20,412 nt of DNA from NCBI GenBank assembly GCA_029987025.1, contig DALTWQ010000017.1, positions 1 through 20,412 of the forward strand, read 5' to 3'. Below the pieces are notes generated by a model, which saw nothing but the letters and a program-made list of their open reading frames with translations, had not been told where the DNA came from and did no database searches. The DNA comes from Methanocorpusculum sp. (GTDB lineage: Archaea; Halobacteriota; Methanomicrobia; Methanomicrobiales; Methanocorpusculaceae). The translations under genes and the position numbers were made by a program. This document shows positions 7,622-13,907 of this stretch, in pieces; position 1 is the first letter of the stretch; each line of letters begins with the position of its first letter.

Positions 7622-7783
7622 TTATTTTGATAACAGATGATTTGCAGTTCTGATTAAAAGACACTCTCCCGTTGAGAGTTCATAGATAGTGTCTGCTTTC
7701 TTATCATATTTTGCATCAGCCCGCCAGAATTTACAGTCGTTTCCGGCGCAGCGTTCCTTCATAATCGGACAAAAGTTTCCCAT
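7622..7783 (-). CDS. Small cysteine-rich protein, 53 aa, possible metal-binding
   Basis: I read this frame directly: ATG at 7783, TAA at 7622-7624, 53 residues. It begins MGNFCPIMKERCAGNDCKFW and has four cysteines (5, 12, 17, 41) with an aromatic residue (W20) just after the third. The pattern C-x6-C-x4-C-x2-W resembles small CPxxxxxCxxxxCxxW proteins found widely in archaea, phages and anaerobes and thought to bind zinc or an Fe-S centre; that is family resemblance from memory. The rest is hydrophilic and well composed for a real protein. It is transcribed in the same direction as aIF5B and S6e, 94 bp after the S6e stop, with an AT-rich TATTTATG about 30 bp upstream of the ATG suggesting its own promoter. 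Function unknown. Confidence 0.72.
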   Translation of the reverse strand: MGNFCPIMKERCAGNDCKFWRADAKYDKKADTIYELSTGECLLIRTANHLLSK

Positions 7784-7877
7784 GCTGACATATAGGATAC
7801 CCTGTCATAAATAGCCATCGGAATTTAAATGGAAATAATCCCGTGAAAAATGGTATTTGGGGGTGTTCAGACAGGAT

Positions 7878-8285
7878 TTATTCCTGCTTTTCTTCTGCAG
7901 GTGCTGCCGGTGCGAAGATTTCCTCTAAGGATTTTGCGCCGTATGCAGTAACCTTTGCGTTAACCTGAACAAAGTCCGGTGCGATTTCAGAACCGCGCTG
8001 GGTCTTTCTTCTTCTCTCTCCCTCTTTCTTCGGGTGGAAGCCGAGACCTTTGGTGATAAGAAGACCGCGCTTTCCGTTTCCGGGGAGATCTGCTCTTGCC
8101 GGAATTCCGGTCTTGTCAGAGCCGCCGGTGATGGTAATCTTGTAGCCTGCAAGGCCGAAGACGTTTGCATCAATCTCAGTTCCGATAGTCTTTCCAATCA
8201 GTGCAGATGCTGCTGCATCTTTTGCATCAATGTTGTATGCCTTTCCGGTTTTCGGGTCGGAAAGGACGAGTTTTAAGTCTGCCAT
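7878..8285 (-). CDS. rps6e: Small-subunit ribosomal protein S6e
   Basis: Ribosomal protein eS6 of the 30S subunit, 135 residues, the usual length for archaea. It begins MADLKLVLSDPKTGKAYNID and carries the conserved core GLAGYKITITGGSDKTGIPAR and the RGLLITKGLGFHPKKEGERRRKTQRG block characteristic of eS6, then an alanine/glutamate-rich tail ending EEKQE. GAGGAG (8297-8302) lies 11 bases before the ATG. It follows aIF5B on the same strand with a 71-bp gap, an arrangement I recall as conserved in several euryarchaea, so co-transcription of the two translation genes is likely, though the T-rich gap may allow partial termination. Confidence 0.97.
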   Translation of the reverse strand: MADLKLVLSDPKTGKAYNIDAKDAAASALIGKTIGTEIDANVFGLAGYKITITGGSDKTGIPARADLPGNGKRGLLITKGLGFHPKKEGERRRKTQRGSEIAPDFVQVNAKVTAYGAKSLEEIFAPAAPAEEKQE

Positions 8286-8356
8286 GATATTTATAACTCC
8301 TCGATATCTATCTTGATTCAGAAGTAACTATATTATTTAGTTTCTTCCTATTAATA

Positions 8357-10126
8357 CTACTTGCCCCAGAAGGGTTCTGTCTTACGATGAATCGCCGTGT
8401 ATTCATCGAGCGCTTCAACCGTTCCTGCGTTCAAAGATTTCAGCATTTCCGTCTCAAGAATCTTTACATGACGCTCGGGAATTGCAACGTAGAGTACGTC
8501 TTCTACGTTAATCTGACGGCCTACGGTAACCCCTTCTATAGAAACTGCGACTTCCATACCTTCTTTTGCTTCGTTTATATTTTCCTTGTTTAACTTAATC
8601 TGCTTGATTTCGCCGACAACGCGTCCTTCACGGGTTGCAATGTCAACCTTCGGACGAAGCGTTCCGCCTAAAACGCGCACACCGACGACAGCGGGGCCGC
8701 TCATTCTAAAGACACAGCCGGGGAGGATGGTAAATTTGGCAGGAAGAGTTACCGCATCATACTGTTTTGCCTCGCGCATCCTGATTAACTCCTCGCGCCA
8801 CTCGATATAATCATCAATTAATTTGTAGATGACACGATTCTCAAAGACCTTTACATTGGATTCGTGCGAATCAATCATCTCTGCTGCATCCGGCAGAAGC
8901 GGGACATTGAAGAGAAGAACCGAACGGAGCTCTTCATCCTTCATAATGCCGATTTCAATTAAGTCGCGGCGGGATAAGGGGCCGACTTCAGCGCGCATGA
9001 TAGGAATATTCTTTTCCTCAAGCTCTTTGGAGAGAGCTTCGAGTGCACCTATCGTGTCAGCCCGTACAGTGATACCGTTTTCCGAGAGCTTGACATTTAT
9101 CTCCTGCATCTCGCTGTTGATTTTGTCAAGGACTTCGTCGCGGTTTCCGCGGATAACGCGGATTGGTGAACCTGCGAGAACTCCTTCGAGGTTCGGTGCA
9201 GAGATTTTCACTCCGGCAGCAGCGGTAACTGATTTGACGCGCTGGAATCTGTCTTCGACCAGGATTTCCTTCATCGGACGCGGCTGAAGCAGAGCACGTA
9301 CTTTAGTAGATATTGCGCCGTTCTCTGCGGATATGCCGATTTCATCGCCGATTGAGATAATACCGTCGTAAATAATCACATCAAGCGTTGTTCCAAGTCC
9401 CTTCTCTTCTTTTACTTCAAGAACGGTTCCGACACCGGGGCCTTCGACGGTGGTCTTCAGATTTTCCGTAAGGAACTTCTGTGCAAGACCAATCATAATC
9501 ATCAGAAGGTCTCCAATGCCTTCTCCGGTCATGCTGCTTACCGGAACGATTACCAGGTTTCTCTGGAAATCAGAGACGCGGTCAAAGCGTTCGGAGTTGA
9601 ATCCGAGTTCTGATAATTTGCCGACGAGTTCATAGATTTTTGTTTCAACGGTGTTTTTAACCGCGTCGCTCTGGTTTGCGTATGATTTGGTAAAGGATGC
9701 GTTCTGTTCAGATCTCCAGCCGGGGATTTTATCGAGTTTGGTTGCAGCAATCACAAACGGTGTCTTGCAGTTTCGTAATATCTGCAGAGCTTCAACGGTC
9801 TGCTGTTTGAATCCTTCGGTTACATCAACAACAAGAATGGCGATATCAGCAAGTGCACCGCCGCGGGCGCGCAGGGTTGTGAATGCATGATGACCGGGTG
9901 TATCTATGAATAAAAGACCAGGTACTGTTGTATTGATTTTCCCTAAGTTGCTGTTGAGTTTTACAATAGAATCCAGCGGGATTAAGGTTGCACCGATGTG
10001 CTGGGTAATAGCCCCTGCTTCTCCGGCAACGACTTTTGAACCGCGTATTCTGTCTAAGAGTGAGGTCTTTCCGTGGTCAACGTGACCTAAGACACAAACG
10101 ATTGGTGTTCGCAGATGTTCCGCCAT
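8357..10126 (-). CDS. infB: Translation initiation factor aIF5B (IF-2 homologue)
   Basis: A GTPase that promotes subunit joining and initiator-tRNA placement on the ribosome. The 589-residue length is right for the archaeal form, without the long N-terminal extension of bacterial IF-2 or eukaryotic eIF5B. Domain order: G domain (residues about 5-225) with P-loop G14-HVDHGK-T21, switch II D75-TPGH-H80 with catalytic His80, and the G4 element T129-K-L-D132; then beta-barrel domain II, domain III (about 340-440), a long helix, and the C-terminal barrel with ISIEGVTVGRQI. The G4 element has Thr where most translational GTPases have Asn (NKxD). AAGGGAG (10134-10140) lies seven bases before the ATG. 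The leader region can pair with this ribosome site (see regulatory entry). S6e follows downstream. Confidence 0.97.
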   Translation of the reverse strand: MAEHLRTPIVCVLGHVDHGKTSLLDRIRGSKVVAGEAGAITQHIGATLIPLDSIVKLNSNLGKINTTVPGLLFIDTPGHHAFTTLRARGGALADIAILVVDVTEGFKQQTVEALQILRNCKTPFVIAATKLDKIPGWRSEQNASFTKSYANQSDAVKNTVETKIYELVGKLSELGFNSERFDRVSDFQRNLVIVPVSSMTGEGIGDLLMIMIGLAQKFLTENLKTTVEGPGVGTVLEVKEEKGLGTTLDVIIYDGIISIGDEIGISAENGAISTKVRALLQPRPMKEILVEDRFQRVKSVTAAAGVKISAPNLEGVLAGSPIRVIRGNRDEVLDKINSEMQEINVKLSENGITVRADTIGALEALSKELEEKNIPIMRAEVGPLSRRDLIEIGIMKDEELRSVLLFNVPLLPDAAEMIDSHESNVKVFENRVIYKLIDDYIEWREELIRMREAKQYDAVTLPAKFTILPGCVFRMSGPAVVGVRVLGGTLRPKVDIATREGRVVGEIKQIKLNKENINEAKEGMEVAVSIEGVTVGRQINVEDVLYVAIPERHVKILETEMLKSLNAGTVEALDEYTAIHRKTEPFWGK

Positions 10127-10130
10127 GATA

Positions 10131-10169
10131 TATCTCCCTTTGTCAGTATTGTTTTATGTATGGGAGATA
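10131..10169 (-). promoter_or_regulatory. Inverted repeat that overlaps the aIF5B ribosome-binding site
   Basis: TATCTCCC (10131-10138) and GGGAGATA (10162-10169) are perfect 8-bp complements 23 bp apart. On the minus (mRNA) strand the proximal arm contains the GGGAG of the aIF5B Shine-Dalgarno site and the distal arm is its antisense. If the transcript starts upstream of 10169, the hairpin would mask the ribosome site; if not, it may be a DNA operator. TACATAAAA (about 10152-10160) could be a TATA box inside the loop. Confidence 0.4.
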
Positions 10170-10215
10170 CTCGGTAATAAAGGGGACGGAGATTTTTTAG
10201 AGACCTGCTTATATT

Positions 10216-10325
10216 GGTACTAGACTTACTGGACTTTTTTTCACATTCTCTTTTCATATAGTACATTATTAAAAATCATCCATACACAATAAGAAAGAGA
10301 GAAAAAGTCCAGTAAGTCCAGTACC
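10216..10325. repeat. 110-bp element bounded by 24-bp inverted repeats, between aIF5B and tRNA-His
   Basis: Arm 10216-10239 and arm 10302-10325 are inverted copies with one mismatch (A10222 against C10319). Each arm contains a tandem of the 9-mer ACTGGACTT (degenerate in the left arm) and ends in a run of T/A. The 62-bp spacer is AT-rich and has a further 7-bp pairing (TCTCTTT 10247-10253 with AAAGAGA 10294-10300). The whole can fold as a long hairpin. No target-site duplication is visible at the edges and no ORF is inside. It occupies most of the 302-bp gap between aIF5B (-) and tRNA-His (+). It could be a MITE-like element, a regulator binding region or a structured RNA; the sequence does not decide. 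Confidence 0.7.
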
Positions 10326-10385
10326 TTAGAAACTCTACCGGACAATATCCGTATAGGGAGGGGATATGTTAATATCTAAAAACGG

Positions 10386-10397
10386 CATATAGTATAA
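10386..10397 (+). promoter_or_regulatory. TATA box for tRNA-His
   Basis: CATATAGTATAA lies 31-42 bases before the tRNA G-1 position, the right place for an archaeal TATA box with a short 5' leader. Confidence 0.5.
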
Positions 10398-10427
10398 GGC
10401 ATTACAGAGATATCTGTAAAAGCGTCA

Positions 10428-10501
10428 GGCTAAGGTAGGGTAGCTGGACATCCTTTAGGACTGTGGATCCTTAGACCCGGGTTCGATCCCCGGCCTTGGC
10501 C
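10428..10501 (+). tRNA. tRNA-His (anticodon GTG)
   Basis: Cloverleaf read by hand: acceptor GCTAAGG (10429-10435) pairs with CCTTGGC (10494-10500, one G-U); D-stem GGGT/ATCC; anticodon loop CTGTGGA (10461-10467) with GTG at 10463-10465; T-stem CCGGG/CCCGG (10477-10481, 10489-10493) with loop TTCGATC. G at 10428 and C at 10501 form the extra G-1:C73 pair that identifies histidine tRNAs, so the identity is doubly supported. The 27:43 position of the anticodon stem is a T-T mismatch. CCA is not encoded; T-rich CTTTTGTTTTTG follows as terminator. Confidence 0.95.
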
Positions 10502-10599
10502 CTTTTGTTTTTGACTGTTACATAAAACAGCGGATGCTTCGGCAGTCTGAAAAAAAAGTACTGAAAAATAATTTGTTACACTGCTTCAGCAGTTATTTT

Positions 10600-11430
10600 C
10601 TAACACTTTTTCCCGAAGGGATTCAGCACCTCACAGAGTTCCTCTATCGAATAACACACCTCTGCCTCTGTTTCAAGCATCAGATTCACGCACTCATTCG
10701 CAGAAAAGCGTCTGAAGTCAGTCCGGAGAGCAACAATCCGTTTTCCAAGCGCCGAAGCATACCCCATTTCCCACGCGGTTCCTGAATCAGCATCAGCGCC
10801 GTCGATAACTGCCACCACAATATCGGCTTTTTTCAGCGCCTCAAGATTTTTCTGATAAATCATCAGCTCACGGTTTTCACTGCGGGATTCTGCATCATCA
10901 TCCAGTTCCTGAGGCAGATGAACAGAGTAGCAGAGCTTTTTCAGCGCAGCAGCAGCCTCGCTGTTAAACGCCCGCTCGCCCGCGGAAAAAAGAGGGGCTG
11001 CAAAGTATACTGAGTATCTGGCAAAATCATAGACGTTTACAAGAGGCACGTCTGAGAACCGTTTGAGAAACATCCCAGGGCCGTCTGATTTTTCCTCTGT
11101 GTAGTAGGTCTTTGTAGCACCGCAGGTCGGTGATGAATTCACACCGATAATACACAGCGGCTTTTCTTTTTTCATCTGCTCCCTGACGTCTTTTTCAAGA
11201 GAATCCATGAGGTTGGTAAACTCCGGTACATCCATCCGTCCGGCAAAAGGTCCGGGACTTCTCGGCGTTCCGAAAAACTGCGTCTCAGGACAGGGAAGTT
11301 CGCGTATCTCAATACCGAACTCTCTGCACCGCGAAACAGCGCGGGAGAATGCCTGCAGATCTTCTTCAGAGGTGATGCCTTCAGCACGGAGGTTCGGGTG
11401 AAGGATACAGGGAGAGACAAAGACGTACAT
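10600..11430 (-). CDS. Fusion: TudS-related (DUF523-like) desulfidase + nucleoside 2-deoxyribosyltransferase
   Basis: Two domains are visible in 276 residues (counted from ATG 11430). Residues 1 to about 130 match the TudS/DUF523 family of Fe-S thiouracil desulfidases: the three cluster cysteines fall in VSPCIL (C8), LPCPETQFFGTPR (C47) and NSSPTCGATK (C103). Residues about 140-276 match nucleoside 2-deoxyribosyltransferases (YFAAPLFSAGER, ADIVVAVIDGADADSGTAWEMGYASALGK), with the likely nucleophile Glu221 in SGTAWEMG. The expected joint role is release of sulfur from a thiolated base and transfer or cleavage at the nucleoside, but no substrate is known. ATG 11430 is chosen over ATG 11439 and TTG 11454 because it begins right at the domain and sits about 27 bp from a TATA-like TATTTATT. 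Divergent from tsr3 across a perfect palindrome. Confidence 0.85.
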   Translation of the reverse strand: MYVFVSPCILHPNLRAEGITSEEDLQAFSRAVSRCREFGIEIRELPCPETQFFGTPRSPGPFAGRMDVPEFTNLMDSLEKDVREQMKKEKPLCIIGVNSSPTCGATKTYYTEEKSDGPGMFLKRFSDVPLVNVYDFARYSVYFAAPLFSAGERAFNSEAAAALKKLCYSVHLPQELDDDAESRSENRELMIYQKNLEALKKADIVVAVIDGADADSGTAWEMGYASALGKRIVALRTDFRRFSANECVNLMLETEAEVCYSIEELCEVLNPFGKKC

Positions 11431-11438
11431 CAGTATCA

Positions 11439-11457
11439 TATTTGCCGGCGGCAAATA
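11439..11457. promoter_or_regulatory. Perfect 19-bp palindrome in the shared TudS-NDT/tsr3 promoter
   Basis: TATTTGCCGGCGGCAAATA is a perfect palindrome around the central G at 11448. It fills the 41-bp space between ATG 11430 (-) and ATG 11472 (+). CATATTTG on one side and TATTTATTTG on the other could be the TATA boxes of tsr3 and of the fusion gene, so a dimer bound here would cover both. Confidence 0.55.
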
Positions 11458-11471
11458 AATAAGAATCAGCC

Positions 11472-11966
11472 ATGTCTATTCCCCTTATCGCTTACCGTGA
11501 TAACTCATGCGACCCGAAAAAATGCACAATGAAGAAGCTGGAACGCTTCGGAATGATGCGGATTGTAACTAAAATCCCGCAGATTCCAAAAACCACGCTT
11601 CTTTTGGACCCCACGGCAGATGTCATATCTCCTGCAGATAAAAAATGGGTTCAAAGCATTACCGCGCTCGACTGTTCATGGGAAGTACTTGACACCACAA
11701 ATCTCACACCCTGGAAAGGAAGACGGGCACTGCCGTTTCTTGTCGCGGCAAATCCGGTAAACTTCGGAAAACCGTTTACTCTTACATCCGTTGAAGCAAT
11801 AGCAGCAGCTCTTACGATTCTCGGCGAAAAGAAACAGGCGGAACAGATTCTTGCAAAATTCAACTGGGGACTGCACTTCTTAGAACTCAATGCAGAGCCG
11901 CTTTCCGAGTACGCCGCGGCAAAAGACAGCGAAGACGTGCTGCGGATTCAGGGAGAATATCTCTGA
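11472..11966 (+). CDS. tsr3: 16S rRNA aminocarboxypropyltransferase Tsr3
   Basis: Tsr3 adds the 3-amino-3-carboxypropyl group from S-adenosylmethionine to a hypermodified uridine of small-subunit rRNA, near the decoding site. The 164-residue protein has the family features: N-terminal CDPKKCTMKKLERFG, LLLDPTADVISPAD, ALDCSWEVL, the SAM-site stretch RRALPFLVAANPVNFGKP, and the C-terminal FNWGLHFLELNAEPLSEY. Length is typical for archaeal Tsr3, without the acidic eukaryotic tail. No Shine-Dalgarno site; a CATATTTG element about 30 bp upstream fits a leaderless mRNA. Divergent from the TudS-NDT fusion over the palindrome. Downstream 11967-12068 is T-rich with repeated CCATAC/CATACAT words, which likely serves as terminator and the promoter of the next gene. 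Confidence 0.95.
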   Translation: MSIPLIAYRDNSCDPKKCTMKKLERFGMMRIVTKIPQIPKTTLLLDPTADVISPADKKWVQSITALDCSWEVLDTTNLTPWKGRRALPFLVAANPVNFGKPFTLTSVEAIAAALTILGEKKQAEQILAKFNWGLHFLELNAEPLSEYAAAKDSEDVLRIQGEYL

Positions 11967-12068
11967 TTTTTCTATTTCCATACCTCATCCATACATCTTT
12001 TTCATACATTTATCCAATCCGCTTTTCCATAATCCTATATCCTATTGAAAACAGACATAATAATCAGC

Positions 12069-12530
12069 ATGACAGAAGCACTCATATTCATCGGCTGCCC
12101 CCAGATTCCGGTGCAGTCGCCGCTTGTGTTATATATCGCGGATTTTCTGCGCGACGCAAATCTGACGCCGGTCGTTGCCGCGAACCCGTCAGCAAAGCAG
12201 CTCGTAAAAGTCAGCGACCCGAAAGGGCATTATGTCTCGGAGTTTCGTGACCTGGAAAAGACGGTTGCTGAGATGAGCGAGGGAAAAGTGTCATATCCGC
12301 TGATTATTTCGCTGGTGCACAACGATGCAGGACTCACCTTTACTGCAACAGCAGCGGCGGTATCTCCTTCGTCAGCACTTGTTACGATTTTCTTCGGAGA
12401 ACACGCATACGAACTCGCAGATGAGGCTGAATTTGTCACAGAAAAAATTGCCGCACCGCTTACGCACAATGTCCGCGGCATTATTCCGCATTTAGAGGAG
12501 GTACTTGAATGGGCTGTCTCGAAAGTATGA
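12069..12530 (+). CDS. DUF1890 family methanogen protein
   Basis: A 153-residue protein of DUF1890, a family I know only from methanogens, of unknown function. It begins MTEALIFIGCPQIPVQSPLV (a typical N-terminus with GCPQ), and has an alpha/beta composition with VVAANPSAKQLVKVSDP and SLVHNDAGLTFTATAAA, looking like a small nucleotide- or cofactor-binding fold. The frame is open upstream to a TTG at 12045, but ATG 12069 is preferred: it matches the family start and has CCTATATCC about 30 bp before it, suggesting a leaderless transcript. It overlaps the DUF1894 gene by 22 bases, a translationally coupled pair, and mntP follows immediately. Confidence 0.85.
   Translation: MTEALIFIGCPQIPVQSPLVLYIADFLRDANLTPVVAANPSAKQLVKVSDPKGHYVSEFRDLEKTVAEMSEGKVSYPLIISLVHNDAGLTFTATAAAVSPSSALVTIFFGEHAYELADEAEFVTEKIAAPLTHNVRGIIPHLEEVLEWAVSKV
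12497..12502 (+). promoter_or_regulatory. Shine-Dalgarno site for the DUF1894 gene
   Basis: GGAGGT (within GAGGAGGT) lies six bases before ATG 12509 and inside the DUF1890 coding region. It favours start 12509 over the in-frame ATG 12527, which instead overlaps the DUF1890 stop as ATGA. Confidence 0.75.
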
Positions 12531-12790
12531 ACTATGAGGTTCTTGCAAAGAACTGCAGTTTCAAAGAAGCTCGCGATTTAATTAAGAAAGAATGCAGCGA
12601 ACGCTACGAAGTTCCTGCCGGATTTAAACTGCTGGATAAACCGCTTATCGGAATTCCGCCGATTTTAGTCGGCATCAAAGAAGGAAAACTGGTATACGGC
12701 TACACAAAACCATGCTACGGCACGTTTGTTGTCATCGTTGAAGATGCTGACGAAATCGAGTCGGTAAGAAAGAACGGTAAAAAAGCATAA
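12509..12790 (+). CDS. DUF1894 family methanogen protein
   Basis: A 93-residue protein of DUF1894, a methanogen family of unknown function. It begins MGCLESMNYEVLAKNCSFKE and contains FKEARDLIKKECSERYEVPAGFKLLDKPLIGIPPILVGIKEGKLVYGYTKPCYGTFVVIVED, a small mixed alpha/beta domain with three conserved-looking cysteines. The pairing with DUF1890 (22-base overlap and a GGAGGT ribosome site inside the DUF1890 frame) indicates the two are made together and probably work together. mntP begins on the base after its stop codon. A redox or metal role suggested by the cysteines and the Mn exporter neighbour is only a guess. Confidence 0.87.
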   Translation: MGCLESMNYEVLAKNCSFKEARDLIKKECSERYEVPAGFKLLDKPLIGIPPILVGIKEGKLVYGYTKPCYGTFVVIVEDADEIESVRKNGKKA

Positions 12791-13357
12791 ATGGATTCTG
12801 CAGCTCTTCTTTCAACGCTTCTTATCGCCGTGGGTCTTGCACTCGATGCGTTTTCAGTATCACTCGCCGGCGGTGCAGTTCTTAAGAAAAACATTGTAAA
12901 GACCGCACTTGCAGCAGGCGGCATGTTCGGATTTTTCCAGTTCATTATGCCGCTCATCGGTTTTGCTGTAGGAGCCCCCATCTCTCAGTTTCTGCAGACG
13001 ATAGGAAACTGGATTGTGGTTGCTCTTTTCTTCTTTATAGGAGGAAAAATGATTTACGACGGATGTAAAGGTGAAGAAGAGTCGGTAAATCTTACCGGAT
13101 TTAAAGTCCTGCTGATTTTAGCCATAGCAACAAGCATTGATGCCCTTGCCGTGGGTATCAGCTACGGTCTTATGGGAATGGGATCCGAGATTCTTCTTTC
13201 TTCGATTATAATCGGTATTGTTTCATTCCTGTTCGGATTCGCCGGAGTTCTCGCCGGACACAAATTAAGCAATATCCTTGGTTCAAAAATGGAGATTGTG
13301 GGCGGAGTTATCCTTGTTCTGATAGGTGTAAAGTTTCTCGTGGAAATTTTTATCTAA
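12791..13357 (+). CDS. mntP: MntP-family manganese efflux pump
   Basis: A six-helix inner membrane exporter of Mn2+ (MntP, formerly DUF204). The 188-residue protein is an internal repeat of two three-helix halves, each carrying a conserved acidic motif: LALDAFSVSLAGG (Asp19) and ATSIDALAVGIS (Asp118), with GCKGEEE in the central loop. The start ATG 12791 directly follows the TAA of DUF1894, so it is the third gene of an operon. No yybP-ykoY-type riboswitch is visible upstream. Its TAA (13355-13357) abuts the TGA of the convergent lipoprotein gene with no base in between. Confidence 0.93.
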   Translation: MDSAALLSTLLIAVGLALDAFSVSLAGGAVLKKNIVKTALAAGGMFGFFQFIMPLIGFAVGAPISQFLQTIGNWIVVALFFFIGGKMIYDGCKGEEESVNLTGFKVLLILAIATSIDALAVGISYGLMGMGSEILLSSIIIGIVSFLFGFAGVLAGHKLSNILGSKMEIVGGVILVLIGVKFLVEIFI

Positions 13358-13861
13358 TCAGATAAGTCCGCCAAATATTTTTTCAAACTGATTTACTGCC
13401 GACTCAATATTATCTCCGACACCGGATAAATTCAAAGACTCGGCAAAGGTAGCATTATTTTCTGCAGACATTGGCATGTTTATGAGTTTGTCAAAGAAAT
13501 CATCGTTGGAGACTTCCGGTTTTTTAGATGAGAAGCCGGATACAAAGTCCGAAATATTCAGACCGGGATGTCCTGACGAAAGCAGGGCAACAAGGTCATC
13601 GCTTTCTGTCCGCGTCAGTCCCTCTTTTGTGTATTTTATGCCGAAGAGTTCAATCTCTGCGTTGAATTTTTCTGTGAGGGATTTGTCTGAAGAAAACATA
13701 TCACTCTGATTCGGGGTTATAGTAACAGTCCCTACTTTTTCATTCCCCATGAGGATATCTGTTGTCTGTGAACCGAGGGACACACATCCGGCTGAAAGTA
13801 CAACAGCGAGGAGAACTGATGCGGCAAAGATTGCAGTGAGTATTTTTTTCGTATGTTTCAT
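13358..13861 (-). CDS. Predicted secreted lipoprotein, function unknown
   Basis: A 167-residue protein with a clear signal sequence: KHTKK charged start, hydrophobic stretch ILTAIFAASVLLAVVLSA and a lipobox ending in Cys26 (LSAGC), so it is probably exported and lipid-anchored on the outer face of the membrane. The mature part is Ser/Asp/Asn-rich and polar (MGNEKVGTVTITPNQSDMFSSDKS, DDLVALLSSGHPGLNISDF, NNATFAESLNLSG), with no recognisable domain and two Asn-X-Ser/Thr sites. I do not recognise a family. A TATA-like TTTATACTC about 30 bp upstream suggests its own promoter 46 bp after the acetyltransferase gene. Adjacent stops with mntP leave no room for an intergenic terminator. Confidence 0.85.
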   Translation of the reverse strand: MKHTKKILTAIFAASVLLAVVLSAGCVSLGSQTTDILMGNEKVGTVTITPNQSDMFSSDKSLTEKFNAEIELFGIKYTKEGLTRTESDDLVALLSSGHPGLNISDFVSGFSSKKPEVSNDDFFDKLINMPMSAENNATFAESLNLSGVGDNIESAVNQFEKIFGGLI

Positions 13862-13907
13862 AGTATCTATATTTTCTGTGAACCTGAGTATAAACTCTTT
13901 ATGCAGG

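Noticed and set aside
10428..10501. tRNA-His as an integration site for the nearby 110-bp repeat element
   Set aside because: No duplicated tRNA 3' end was found on either side and the repeat lies upstream, not downstream, of the tRNA; no integrase gene is present.
10534..10785. Plus-strand 83-aa ORF downstream of tRNA-His
   Set aside because: It lies mostly antisense within the TudS-NDT gene, has no recognisable features, and is a shadow frame.
12720..12790. Manganese riboswitch (yybP-ykoY) before mntP
   Set aside because: The upstream region is DUF1894 coding sequence with no gap, so there is no leader for a riboswitch.
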